A DNA stretch of 64,000 nucleotides from Glutamicibacter sp. B1 (lineage in GTDB: Bacteria; Actinomycetota; Actinomycetes; Actinomycetales; Micrococcaceae), in NCBI RefSeq assembly GCF_039602135.1, contig NZ_CP125942.1, forward strand, positions 3,100,001 to 3,164,000. The letters run 5' to 3'. The notes below the pieces were generated by a model that was not told where the DNA came from, ran no database searches, and saw nothing but the letters and a program-made list of their open reading frames with translations. Position 1 is the stretch's first letter; every line of letters begins with the position of its first letter. The position numbers and the translations under genes are program-made. Positions 27,347-35,253 of the stretch are shown here, one piece after another.

Positions 27347-28096
27347 TTAGCGGCCGGCGAGCGCGGTGATGCCTTCGACCATCAGGCTTAGGGCTCCGGC
27401 AAAGGCAATTAGCACCACAAAGGCCCTGCTGTACTTAGCTGGGATTTTTGGTGCCAGAAAATTGCCGAGGAGAATACCGACTAGCATCGCTGCGAAGCAG
27501 GCGACCCATTGGCTGAGCTGCAGGTGTGGCAAGCCGCCCTTGGCTAGCAGCGAGGTACTGGATAGTACGAGGAAATACAGTTGCACGGAGACCGCGAACT
27601 TCGCTTGGGGCCAACGACTGGCTACGGCGTATCCGGCGATGGCTGGTCCGGAGACTCCGGCGGTCACCGACATAAATCCGGAGACCGCTCCGGCACCTAT
27701 GGCTAGTCCTTTGCCTTGGGCCGCCGGAAGGTTTCGGATCAGGAAGCTGGAGACCAGCGCCAGGATCACCATGGCGGAGATACCAATGGAGAGCCAAGGA
27801 CCGTCCACTCGTGCTGCCACCCATGCTCCTGGAAGAGTCATCAGCATGGCGGGAATCAGGATCAGTGCTACTTTTTTGTATTCCACATCCCGAAAGACCT
27901 GCAGGAAAATCAGTAGGCTACTGCACGCTCCGAGGAGGTTGACTAGGGTGATTCCTTCGTGCGGCCCGAGCACCATGACCAAGAACGGTGAGGCGACCAG
28001 CGCAAAACCCATTCCGGAAATGCGTTGTGTGGATGCTCCGACAAATACCGCTGCCGCCAGCGAAATCACCGCCGCTAGTTGCACGCCCTGCTCCAC
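27347..28096 (-). CDS. Sulfite exporter TauE/SafE family protein
   Basis: A 249-residue membrane protein with eight hydrophobic helices. The first repeat shows STQRISGMGFALVASPFLVMVLGP and the second SGFMSVTAGVSGPAIAGYAV, the two half-repeats of the TauE/SafE fold. Members export sulfite, sulfoacetate or other organic anions; cargo is not predictable here. GTG start with a GGAGG site 6 bases upstream. Confidence 0.88.
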   Translation of the reverse strand: MEQGVQLAAVISLAAAVFVGASTQRISGMGFALVASPFLVMVLGPHEGITLVNLLGACSSLLIFLQVFRDVEYKKVALILIPAMLMTLPGAWVAARVDGPWLSIGISAMVILALVSSFLIRNLPAAQGKGLAIGAGAVSGFMSVTAGVSGPAIAGYAVASRWPQAKFAVSVQLYFLVLSSTSLLAKGGLPHLQLSQWVACFAAMLVGILLGNFLAPKIPAKYSRAFVVLIAFAGALSLMVEGITALAGR

Positions 28097-28192
28097 ACTG
28101 CCTCCACGTCTTTGTTGATTACCAACTATTACGTTAGTCGACAGTTCATGACGTTGTTGACACGGTGTGCATGGAGCAGGGATTGGGCTGGG

Positions 28193-29215
28193 CTAGCGGC
28201 GTGGCAATTGCTGGGTAATGCAGTGGATACCGCCACCGCGGGCGAAGAGTTCGCGGGCATCAACGCTGATCACTTCGCGGCCAAGATAGGCCTCGGCAAG
28301 GATCCGTGCTGCCTGCTCATCGTTGGGGTCATCAAAAGCGCAGGCGATCACCCCGCCATTGGTGACTAGATGGTTGATGTAGGAATAGTCCACCCAACCT
28401 TCCTCGTCGCGCAGTACCTGCGGTGCCGGTACGGCAATGAGCTTGAGTTTTCTACCTTTCGCATCGGTGGATTCTTCGAGGCGTTCTCTGACTTCTTGGG
28501 AGATCAGGAAGTCCGGATGTTCTGGGTTCTGTTGATCGTGATAGAGCACTACGCCGGGAGCAGCAAAACAAGCCACAATATCCACGTGTCCGCGGGTGCC
28601 AAATTCTTCATTGTCACGAGTCAATCCGCGGTCTAACCAGATGACCTTGCTGGTGCCCAGTACTCGGGAGAATTCTTCCTCAATCTGTGTTGCGGTGGCG
28701 CCCGGGTTGCGCTCTGGATCCAGCTGCACACTTCGGGTGGCCAGGATGGTACCTTCACCGTCGACGTGGATTCCCCCGCCTTCGTTGGTGATGTTGGCGC
28801 GGATTTCTGGCACTGCCGTGTACTGCACAAGGTGGCCTGCAATGAGCTGGTCTTTCTCCCAGCTGGCCCAGCTTTGAGCACCCCATCCGTTGAAGTTCCA
28901 GTTCACGGCGGCCAGGGTATTTTCTGCGGTGCGCACGAAGGTGGGTCCGATATCGCGCATCCATGCGTCGTCGAGTTCATGGATCAAGTAGTCCACCGCG
29001 TCACCGAGATGCCGGCGGGCATCAGCATGGGCCGATGGGTCGACCACCATGGTGACCGGGGTGAAGGTGGCGATGGCTTTGGCCACTTGGCTCCAGGTGT
29101 TTCTGGCAGCTTCGGCTTCTTCTTCGGTATCCCCTAGGGTGTAGCCGCTGGTAGGAAAGGCCATGAAGATGCGTTCGTGGGCTTCGGTCTCTGCAGGCAT
29201 AAAGAACTTAGACAT
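28193..29215 (-). CDS. aguA: Agmatine deiminase
   Basis: A 340-residue guanidine-modifying enzyme that hydrolyses agmatine to N-carbamoylputrescine and ammonia. Seen: LDDAWMRDIGPTFV, WNFNGWG, TNEGGGIHVDGEGTIL, RGHVDIVACF and the catalytic cysteine in GGGIHCITQQ near the C-terminus. ATG at 29215 (MSKFFMPAE) overlaps the end of the amidase gene by 8 bases and has a GGAG site. The pair with the amidase is the standard agmatine-to-putrescine route; both are likely controlled by the divergent TetR regulator. Confidence 0.9.
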   Translation of the reverse strand: MSKFFMPAETEAHERIFMAFPTSGYTLGDTEEEAEAARNTWSQVAKAIATFTPVTMVVDPSAHADARRHLGDAVDYLIHELDDAWMRDIGPTFVRTAENTLAAVNWNFNGWGAQSWASWEKDQLIAGHLVQYTAVPEIRANITNEGGGIHVDGEGTILATRSVQLDPERNPGATATQIEEEFSRVLGTSKVIWLDRGLTRDNEEFGTRGHVDIVACFAAPGVVLYHDQQNPEHPDFLISQEVRERLEESTDAKGRKLKLIAVPAPQVLRDEEGWVDYSYINHLVTNGGVIACAFDDPNDEQAARILAEAYLGREVISVDARELFARGGGIHCITQQLPRR

Positions 29216-30185
29216 TGCTGGTGCTCCGTTCACCTAGGCCGGAATCGTTGCGGGCTTCGCCCATGACACCGTAGGTTTCTGGCCTGCGGGTACGCAGGAA
29301 CGGGAAGAGGGTGAGCCAGTCACGGCGTGCGTCCAAGTCCAGTGTGGCTACCAGTACCGCGGATTCATCGCGTGGGGCACGTGCGAGGATGCGACCGTAG
29401 GGGTCGGAGATGAAGGAGGAACCGTAGAAGGTGAGCGCTCCTTCGTCGCCCCAGCGGTTGGGGACCACCATGAATAGGCCATTGGCGATACCATTGCCGA
29501 TGATGGTTTGGCGCCAAAGGGGTTCGGTATCAAAGTCGGGATGGTCCGGCTCAGAGCCGATGGCCGTGGGGTAGGCCAAGAGGTCGGCTCCGGCCAGCGA
29601 GTAGATGCGCGGTGGTTCGCTGAACCATTCGTCCCAGCAGGTCGGTAGGCCCATGGCAATATCGCCCAGTTCTGCTACACGGTGTACCGGGTATGGATCT
29701 TCGTTGGGTCCTTCACGGAAGTACTTGTCCTCGTAGTAGCCCGCGGTGCGCGGAATATGCAGTTTGTTGGTAGCGGCTACCAGCTGACCGCTGGGCGAAA
29801 CGATGATCGCGGTATTAAGCCCGAGCCGGTCCTGCGCAGGGGCTTTGCGGAACAGCGAGATGTGTACGTGAATGTCGTATTTCTCGGCCATTTTCTTGGC
29901 AAAGCTGAAGGTCTTGCCCGTCATCAGGTCTTCGGCGGTGGCATCAGCTTCTGTCGCCTCAGGGATTTCGAAGGCCGGGTATTTGCTCAGCGTGAGTTCT
30001 GGCAGGAAGACAATTTTGGCGCCGTGCTTGGCTGCAGACTTGATGCCTTCTTCTAGTTTGGCTTCAGTTGCTGCCGGGTCTTCATGCCAGCGATGCTGGA
30101 CCAGAGCTACGGTGAGCGTGCCACGTTCGGCATCGTCGACGCGTGCCGGGGAGACCGGTGGATTGAGGGCCAGTATTTCTTGCAT
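29208..30185 (-). CDS. aguB: N-carbamoylputrescine amidase (nitrilase superfamily)
   Basis: A 325-residue carbon-nitrogen hydrolase. The catalytic triad is Glu63 in FLPELTLSKY, Lys141 in TNKLHIPRT and Cys183 in LPTCWDEWF. The linked agmatine deiminase makes N-carbamoylputrescine the most likely substrate, giving putrescine, CO2 and ammonia. Start at 30185 has AAGGAAC upstream. The gene begins 20 bases from an AAACGAAT palindrome, so it is probably repressed by the divergent TetR protein. Confidence 0.87.
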   Translation of the reverse strand: MQEILALNPPVSPARVDDAERGTLTVALVQHRWHEDPAATEAKLEEGIKSAAKHGAKIVFLPELTLSKYPAFEIPEATEADATAEDLMTGKTFSFAKKMAEKYDIHVHISLFRKAPAQDRLGLNTAIIVSPSGQLVAATNKLHIPRTAGYYEDKYFREGPNEDPYPVHRVAELGDIAMGLPTCWDEWFSEPPRIYSLAGADLLAYPTAIGSEPDHPDFDTEPLWRQTIIGNGIANGLFMVVPNRWGDEGALTFYGSSFISDPYGRILARAPRDESAVLVATLDLDARRDWLTLFPFLRTRRPETYGVMGEARNDSGLGERSTSNV

Positions 30186-30204
30186 GATGTTCCTTTACGA
30201 CAAT

Positions 30205-30223
30205 AAACGAATGCTATTCGTTT
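30205..30223. promoter_or_regulatory. TetR-type operator 1, near the amidase start
   Basis: AAACGAATGCTATTCGTTT has perfect 8-bp arms and a 3-base centre. It lies 20 bases before the amidase start and would block its promoter. Confidence 0.75.
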
Positions 30224-30261
30224 TTACGATAGACGGATGGGCGCAACGAAATCAAGAGTTT

Positions 30262-30280
30262 TAACGAATGACTTTCGTTT
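30262..30280. promoter_or_regulatory. TetR-type operator 2, near the regulator start
   Basis: TAACGAATGACTTTCGTTT aligns with operator 1 over 19 bases with four differences, three of them outside the outer half-site core. It is 57 bases from operator 1 centre to centre and lies before the regulator gene, suggesting autoregulation. Confidence 0.7.
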
Positions 30281-30328
30281 AATTTGTGTATGCTCATGTC
30301 AAGAGACTTCGAAGTATGAGGGGAATTC

Positions 30329-30958
30329 ATGGCCAGGCCTTCCAAGCCCAAGCTCAGCACCACTTCAATTGCTGATGCTGCACTCAAACTCGTGGACGCG
30401 CATGGAGAGTTCACCCTCCCGCTTCTAGCTAAAGAGCTCTCAGTATCCGCATCATCGCTCTACAACCATGTTCAGGGCAAGGCAGAAATTATCGAGCTGA
30501 TGCGCGGGCGAGCCATGGCGCAGATTCAGCTTCCAAACTTGCAGCAGGTCACGTGGCAAGAAGCTGTCGAAGCCATTGCCACCGAATACTGGACGTCCTA
30601 TTCCGAGCACCCACGGCTTATCCCCCTACTTACCAGCCACACGGTCAGAGATAGCACCACATTGCGTGTCTACGATGCCCTGGCCGAGGCTTTCGCACTG
30701 GCAGGCTTTGATCCCAAGCGTCGCCTCCAAGCCATCACCATCATCGATTCTTTCGTCCTCGGTTCTGCCTTAGACGCAGCTGCACCAGAAGTTGTATGGG
30801 AGTCCGGACCAGAATCTTCGCACTATTTCAAGGAAGCATTAGAAGCCGATTTAGCCGATAGCAACCGATCCCGTGTGACCTTTGAGCTAGGACTTTCCAT
30901 GCTGTTGGAGTCTCTTGCACAGCAGAGTTCCGCAGGCACTTTCAAGGCAGGAAAATAG
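30329..30958 (+). CDS. TetR/AcrR family transcriptional regulator
   Basis: A 209-residue repressor. The N-terminal helix-turn-helix is TTSIADAALKLV ... FTLPLLAKELSVSASSLYNHVQGKAE, typical of TetR. The C-terminal part (about 80-200) is the ligand and dimer domain. Start has GAGGGGAATTC upstream. It is divergent from aguB/aguA with two matching palindromes between; a polyamine or agmatine ligand is a reasonable guess. Confidence 0.9.
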   Translation: MARPSKPKLSTTSIADAALKLVDAHGEFTLPLLAKELSVSASSLYNHVQGKAEIIELMRGRAMAQIQLPNLQQVTWQEAVEAIATEYWTSYSEHPRLIPLLTSHTVRDSTTLRVYDALAEAFALAGFDPKRRLQAITIIDSFVLGSALDAAAPEVVWESGPESSHYFKEALEADLADSNRSRVTFELGLSMLLESLAQQSSAGTFKAGK

Positions 30959-30982
30959 AATTCGACGTAAATTGCTCGCGTT

Positions 30983-32107
30983 CTAAGAGCAGGTGAAGTC
31001 TCTCGCGAGCAGCAGCCCGGGGTGGTAAACGATGGTGCGAGTCGGAGAGTCCGCCACCGGCGAGACCCATCCAATGTTGCTGCCGCTTTCAGTGACGTCT
31101 TTGTTATCGGTGGTGTAAACCACCAGAAGCTTAACCTCCATAGTCTGCGCCCCACCCTCCGTGATGAGCCCTATCAGATTGAGTCTTGGCCCATAATCTG
31201 TAGAGGTTGCCCCGGAAGCCAAACTCGTATACCTATAAGTAGATGAGTCGACCTTGGTCCTTACTGCCAAGCGTGCTCCCGAAGGGAGTTGCTGCGCAGG
31301 CCATGACACGGTAGCTGTAGTCAGTAGTAACACTCGAGACTCTGTACAGGCCAAGGAACCCGTAGCCGGTTGCACTATATTTGCCTGCACCGCAGCAGAC
31401 GCGGTGGCTGAACCGGTAAACGCTGCATGAGTAGTTTCGCTTTTCGGCACCTGCAAGACCAGTGCACCCAGCAACACCACCACGGTCAATCCGCCGATGG
31501 TTCGGGAAAGATTCCCTAGTTTCTTTCGCCCCGCTGTCCTGCTATGCGAATCTTGTTCACCGGGCTCCGCAGATTGGGATCCGTGCAGTTCTTCATTTGA
31601 ATCATCTGGTTTGGAACCTTTTCGCCAAAACGCAATATACAAAAGGTACCCACATAGCAGAATGCCAAGGGTATAAGCCCATGGTTGGCTCAGCCACGTG
31701 ACAACATAGCCAAGACCAGGGACACTCAAGAACAGGTGATCCATCTGTTCGACGCTGTAGGTTTCTATGTCGGGAACAGGGTTGGCATCGCCTTTGAGAA
31801 CCAGCCCTTCGGGAGCCTTTTCAACAACTCGATGGGTAATGCGTTCCCCCTGAGAATTGACCACCGACACCACATCGCCAACGTTAACTTCCTCAACCGA
31901 GGCAGGCACAGACAAGCCCAAGGCCCCCACAGGTATTCCCGGTCCCATAGATCCCGAAACAAATACCAAAGGCTTTATGCCAATGACCATCGCCAGCACC
32001 GCTAGGAGCAAGCAAAGACTTCCAAGTCCGGCACCGAAGTTCAACAAGAATCGCTGGAGCGGCCCGAGCGATGATTTGCTCTCGTGTCCAGTTCGTTGAC
32101 TACCCAT
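30983..32107 (-). CDS. SipW-type signal peptidase fused to an alternate-signal exported domain
   Basis: A 374-residue protein in two parts. Residues 25-160 form an ER/SipW-type signal peptidase I: membrane helix, catalytic Ser53 in SGSMGPG, His92 in ITHRVVEK, the GDANPVPD box and a second helix (about 143-161). After a Ser/Glu-rich cytoplasmic linker (165-195), a third helix (203-220) leads into HAAFTGSATASA, which looks like the cleavage region of the SipW substrates in this same cluster, and then about 140 residues of beta-rich extracellular domain with two cysteines. A peptidase joined to what looks like its own substrate is unusual. Start at 32107 lies 1 base after the previous stop. Confidence 0.75.
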   Translation of the reverse strand: MGSQRTGHESKSSLGPLQRFLLNFGAGLGSLCLLLAVLAMVIGIKPLVFVSGSMGPGIPVGALGLSVPASVEEVNVGDVVSVVNSQGERITHRVVEKAPEGLVLKGDANPVPDIETYSVEQMDHLFLSVPGLGYVVTWLSQPWAYTLGILLCGYLLYIAFWRKGSKPDDSNEELHGSQSAEPGEQDSHSRTAGRKKLGNLSRTIGGLTVVVLLGALVLQVPKSETTHAAFTGSATASAAVQANIVQPATGSLACTESRVLLLTTATVSWPAQQLPSGARLAVRTKVDSSTYRYTSLASGATSTDYGPRLNLIGLITEGGAQTMEVKLLVVYTTDNKDVTESGSNIGWVSPVADSPTRTIVYHPGLLLARDFTCS

Positions 32108-32108
32108 C

Positions 32109-32684
32109 TTATGACCCCACACTCGAAGTGAAGTCCAAAGAAATGGTAGTTGAAGCACCTTGCAGCGCGTTCGCTGCGGTCAAGGGAAGTGAATATTGAA
32201 CGCACAGAGATTCACTGGCTCCCGTGGCCAAAGGTCGTGTGGCCGAGGCACTCCCAAAACTCGTTCCCGTGTTCTTAGTCATCAGCGTGGTTCCACCCGA
32301 GCAGGTGACGTTCGAGCCCGAACCACTCAGGGTTGCGCCGGTCTTCACTAGGATCGTTAGCGCAGAACCTAAGGTGGCACCTCCGGATTCAGTAATTTTT
32401 CCTTGGAAAGAATAGGGCGCAGAAATAGAACCAGTATTCTTCACAACCACTACCGATGCAGAGCTTGCCCCCGGATATAGATTGTTACCGTTTATCGGCA
32501 TCTGGTAGCTCGCCGATGTTGCACTACCTGTCGTGGCGCCAACCCCCAGCGCAACCGTCGCCGTGCTGATGTTCGAAGTGGCAGTAGCCTGGCCAGTCCA
32601 AGAAGCCAGCGTTGAGACCGCACCAAAGCCAACGAGGATGCCCAGCGACAAGATCGCCTTGACTCGTACCGATTTACCGCTCAT
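32109..32684 (-). CDS. SipW-dependent-type signal peptide protein (TasA/camelysin-like)
   Basis: A 191-residue exported protein. The N-terminus has basic residues, a hydrophobic run SLGILVGFGAVSTLASW and then TGQATATSNISTATVALGV, the style of alternate signals cut by SipW-type peptidases. The mature part is a Ser/Thr/Gly-rich beta protein with VVVVKNTGSISAPYSFQG, like the TasA/camelysin fibre family, and two cysteines. ATG at 32684 follows AAGGGAGGGAG and overlaps the upstream gene by 11 bases. Likely a surface or fibre subunit. Confidence 0.72.
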   Translation of the reverse strand: MSGKSVRVKAILSLGILVGFGAVSTLASWTGQATATSNISTATVALGVGATTGSATSASYQMPINGNNLYPGASSASVVVVKNTGSISAPYSFQGKITESGGATLGSALTILVKTGATLSGSGSNVTCSGGTTLMTKNTGTSFGSASATRPLATGASESLCVQYSLPLTAANALQGASTTISLDFTSSVGS

Positions 32685-33330
32685 GCTTCGTCTCCCTCCC
32701 TTGGGCAATTCTTTGATTCCGGTTTCGACTTGCACCTAGCGCAATGCTTCCTGCGACTAGAGATCCCAATGCCATCAGTAACCACAAGCTACTAAATCCC
32801 GTATCGGCTAGTTCATCCTTTTCTTCTGGATCAGTCCCTTGGGGCGATTGATCTCGGGGAGCCTGACTCGGCGGTTGATCACTGTCATAGGTTTCCACGG
32901 CATCAATGCGCACCTGCAATGATCGCTCCTGCCGATCTTCAGCTAACTTATCTGCTGACCACGGCAGTCCGATTTTGAGCTCAAACTTCTTGGCTTGCGC
33001 AGGTTGCAACCTAGCTACCGATGCGTTGACGGTTTCAAAATACATCCTGGTCGAAGCCTCCGGTTCAATGGGTTGGACCGTGACTTCGATTCCGGTGGGG
33101 CGATCATTACGCACCCACAATGATCTAGTGATCTCGTCCCCCGGTACCAGGGTCGACTCATCTTCGAAGAGTGGCGGAGGATCCTGAGAGTATGTCTGCC
33201 CATCACCGCTGTAACTCAGGCCTTTTTCCGTGGAGGAAGCGGAAGCTCTGAGGACATTAGCACCTGGAAATACCTGCAGTACAACGGCCAGGAGGGCGGC
33301 ACATAGAGAGAGGCGCAGTATGCTCTTCAT
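32674..33330 (-). CDS. Cell-wall-anchored protein with LADTG sorting signal
   Basis: A 218-residue protein with a Sec-like signal peptide (1-30), a beta domain (about 35-148) containing LVPGDEITRSLWVRN, a Pro/Asp/Glu-rich linker, and a sorting signal LADTG (174-178) followed by a helix and a basic tail. This would be cut by a sortase that is not encoded in the window. The LVPGD motif is shared with the 184-residue protein of this cluster. ATG overlaps the upstream peptidase stop (ATGA). Confidence 0.72.
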   Translation of the reverse strand: MKSILRLSLCAALLAVVLQVFPGANVLRASASSTEKGLSYSGDGQTYSQDPPPLFEDESTLVPGDEITRSLWVRNDRPTGIEVTVQPIEPEASTRMYFETVNASVARLQPAQAKKFELKIGLPWSADKLAEDRQERSLQVRIDAVETYDSDQPPSQAPRDQSPQGTDPEEKDELADTGFSSLWLLMALGSLVAGSIALGASRNRNQRIAQGRETKHER

Positions 33331-33893
33331 CGTTGCTTACCCTGCCTCTCTCGCCATGCCCCAATGAACATCACCAGGGAGTACACGATCAAACCGCCAG
33401 CCACGACCCAGGTCAGCCAGGTTCGTTGTTGCATAGATAAGGCGCTGTTGACGTAACCCAAGAGCGGGAGTGAGTACCAAAGCTTTCCCCGAATTTGTTC
33501 GCTGCGCACTGGATCATCCACGGTGTTATTGGCATCGCCCTGGAAGATGATCCGCTGTTCACCGCTCAGGTTTGTTCCCATGGAGACGACCCGATGCGTG
33601 ACGACTTCTGGCTCACCAGATTTCAGTTGGTACGTCGCCACATCACCAATGTGAAGTTCTTTCGGATCCAGTGGCTTCACAACTACCAAGGTGCCGGGAG
33701 GAAAATTCGGGCGCATGGAACCGGTGAGCACCGTATAGGCGGTGGCTCCCCCAAGTTTTGGAATCACAATCATGAGTGCAATAAGAGCGAGCACAATAAA
33801 GAGCACGAGCCACGAAATGATCTGGCCGCTCCACCAAAAGATTCCTGTCTTTTGTGGCCGTTCACCACCGCGGATTCGCTCTTGAACGCTCAT
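33327..33893 (-). CDS. Signal peptidase I, ER/SipW type
   Basis: A 188-residue peptidase with an N-terminal membrane helix (about 25-46), catalytic Ser59 in LTGSMRPNFPPG, His100 in VVTHRVV in place of the usual bacterial lysine, the QGDANNTVDDP box, and a C-terminal helix. The Ser-His dyad is the mark of the SipW/ER class. ATGA overlaps link it to genes on both sides. It probably processes the exported proteins of the cluster. Confidence 0.87.
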   Translation of the reverse strand: MSVQERIRGGERPQKTGIFWWSGQIISWLVLFIVLALIALMIVIPKLGGATAYTVLTGSMRPNFPPGTLVVVKPLDPKELHIGDVATYQLKSGEPEVVTHRVVSMGTNLSGEQRIIFQGDANNTVDDPVRSEQIRGKLWYSLPLLGYVNSALSMQQRTWLTWVVAGGLIVYSLVMFIGAWRERQGKQR

Positions 33894-34465
33894 CGTTGTT
33901 GTCCCGTGAAACGTAGATTCAACGAGAGCTTTCCACCAGAGGCGGATTGTGGCGCCTGCGAAGGAATCGACACACGAATGCACAAGTTTTCGGTTGAGTT
34001 AGTTGAGCCAACACCCAAATCTCTCGCGGAAGCAAAGGACGCGTCAGCACCCAACGGTCCAACGTAGAGCTGTTGACCCGTTAATGATTGGCCAGCTTCA
34101 CAGGCTGCCTGATCCATTCCGGTATAGATGCTCAGTTGCACGGCATTGGCCAGCGCTCGGTCAGCAGCCGTCGGTGAAGCCAGAGAATTTGTCGCGCCAT
34201 CCAGCTGATATGACAACGCAACTGTGCCCGCATTACTCATCGCTAACGGAGCCTGGGTAAACGATCCTGGAATTAAAGCAGAACCAGAAAGCTTAGTGAA
34301 TTGAAAGTCCTTTGCACCGCCAGCTAATAAGCTGAGTGATCCAGTCTTTATTGTGGGCGGGTCAACTCGGCTTTCTGCGCGCCACGAAGCGGCCGTGCCC
34401 TGCGCGCTGATTCCCAGCAACAACAGCACGGCCGCGACTAAGGCGAACTTCAGCGGTTTTGGCAT
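33890..34465 (-). CDS. Exported protein with alternate-type signal peptide
   Basis: A 191-residue protein with the N-terminus MPKPLKFALVAAVLLLLGI followed by GTAASWRAESRV, the A-A-S-W motif also seen in the sister proteins. The mature part is beta-rich with IKTGSLSLLAGG and two cysteines. It resembles actinobacterial alternate-signal exported proteins. Function is inferred from the cluster. It follows the 184-residue gene by 24 bases. Confidence 0.7.
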   Translation of the reverse strand: MPKPLKFALVAAVLLLLGISAQGTAASWRAESRVDPPTIKTGSLSLLAGGAKDFQFTKLSGSALIPGSFTQAPLAMSNAGTVALSYQLDGATNSLASPTAADRALANAVQLSIYTGMDQAACEAGQSLTGQQLYVGPLGADASFASARDLGVGSTNSTENLCIRVSIPSQAPQSASGGKLSLNLRFTGQQR

Positions 34466-34489
34466 ACCCCGAAAAGCACTAGTCCTTAG

Positions 34490-35044
34490 TTACGAACGGA
34501 CCTGATCCAAGGTCAGTGTCAGGGCCTGAAGGTCTACCACTTGGTCATAGGTCGATGGTGGTGTGTCTCCCACCGCACCCTCGTCGAAGGTGACGGTGAT
34601 GAGGAACGGAACAGCATAAGTACCTGGTTCAGCGAAGCTCAGGGTTCCATCAGTTTCTTCGGTGATTCCCGGCGCCGATGCATCTACCTTGAGGTCAACG
34701 GTGACGTAGTCTGCAAGGCCCTTCAAATCAGTAGCTTCCTGATCAACGCTGAGCACGCCGGCAATGTTCTTTCCTTCAGCATCAATGGTGGCGGTCTGGC
34801 TGAAAGTCACGACATCGCCAGGAACAAGTTGCTGGGTCGTTGGATCGAATGGCTCCGGTGCATCCGGGTTGCTGATGTCCTGCCATTCGCCGGTTCCGGT
34901 GGTCGTCAAGTTCAGATGGCCTGATTCGATGGTACCTGCGTCAATGGTCTGAGTTGCTTGCCAACGTGCAATCGTTCCCGCACCACCGAGTAGCAGAGCT
35001 CCAGCTGCAACGGCGGCGATGGTTGCCTTGGTTACTTTTTTCAT
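34490..35044 (-). CDS. Alternate-signal-mediated exported protein (RER_14450-like)
   Basis: A 184-residue protein. N-terminus KKVTKATIAAVAAGALLLGG, then GTIARWQATQTIDAGTIESGHLNLTT, which is the pattern of the actinobacterial alternate signal family (TIGR04089-like by recognition). A single beta domain with QQLVPGDVVTFSQTATIDAEG follows; there are no cysteines in the mature part. First gene of the cluster, with GAGGACAGG upstream, so probably the most expressed subunit. Confidence 0.75.
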   Translation of the reverse strand: MKKVTKATIAAVAAGALLLGGAGTIARWQATQTIDAGTIESGHLNLTTTGTGEWQDISNPDAPEPFDPTTQQLVPGDVVTFSQTATIDAEGKNIAGVLSVDQEATDLKGLADYVTVDLKVDASAPGITEETDGTLSFAEPGTYAVPFLITVTFDEGAVGDTPPSTYDQVVDLQALTLTLDQVRS

Positions 35045-35253
35045 GAAATTCCTGTCCTCAAAGTTCAGGTGTCCGAGTGACCCTTACTTTAAGTGAATCT
35101 CATTTACGGATTTTCTCAAGCCCAAACCCTAGAAAGACCGTCATGCCAGGCGGAGAAATTCGTCCAAATTTTGCCAACCATTTGTCTATGGGAATTAGAC
35201 GGATGGCGATAATCTTCTTACAAGAGCACAGATCCAAGTACTGGAATTTGCGC

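Noticed and set aside
27366..28118. A 250-codon open frame on the plus strand
   Set aside because: It is exactly antisense to the TauE/SafE gene, has no ribosome site and a skewed Ala/Ser/Arg composition; the minus strand encodes a clear membrane protein.
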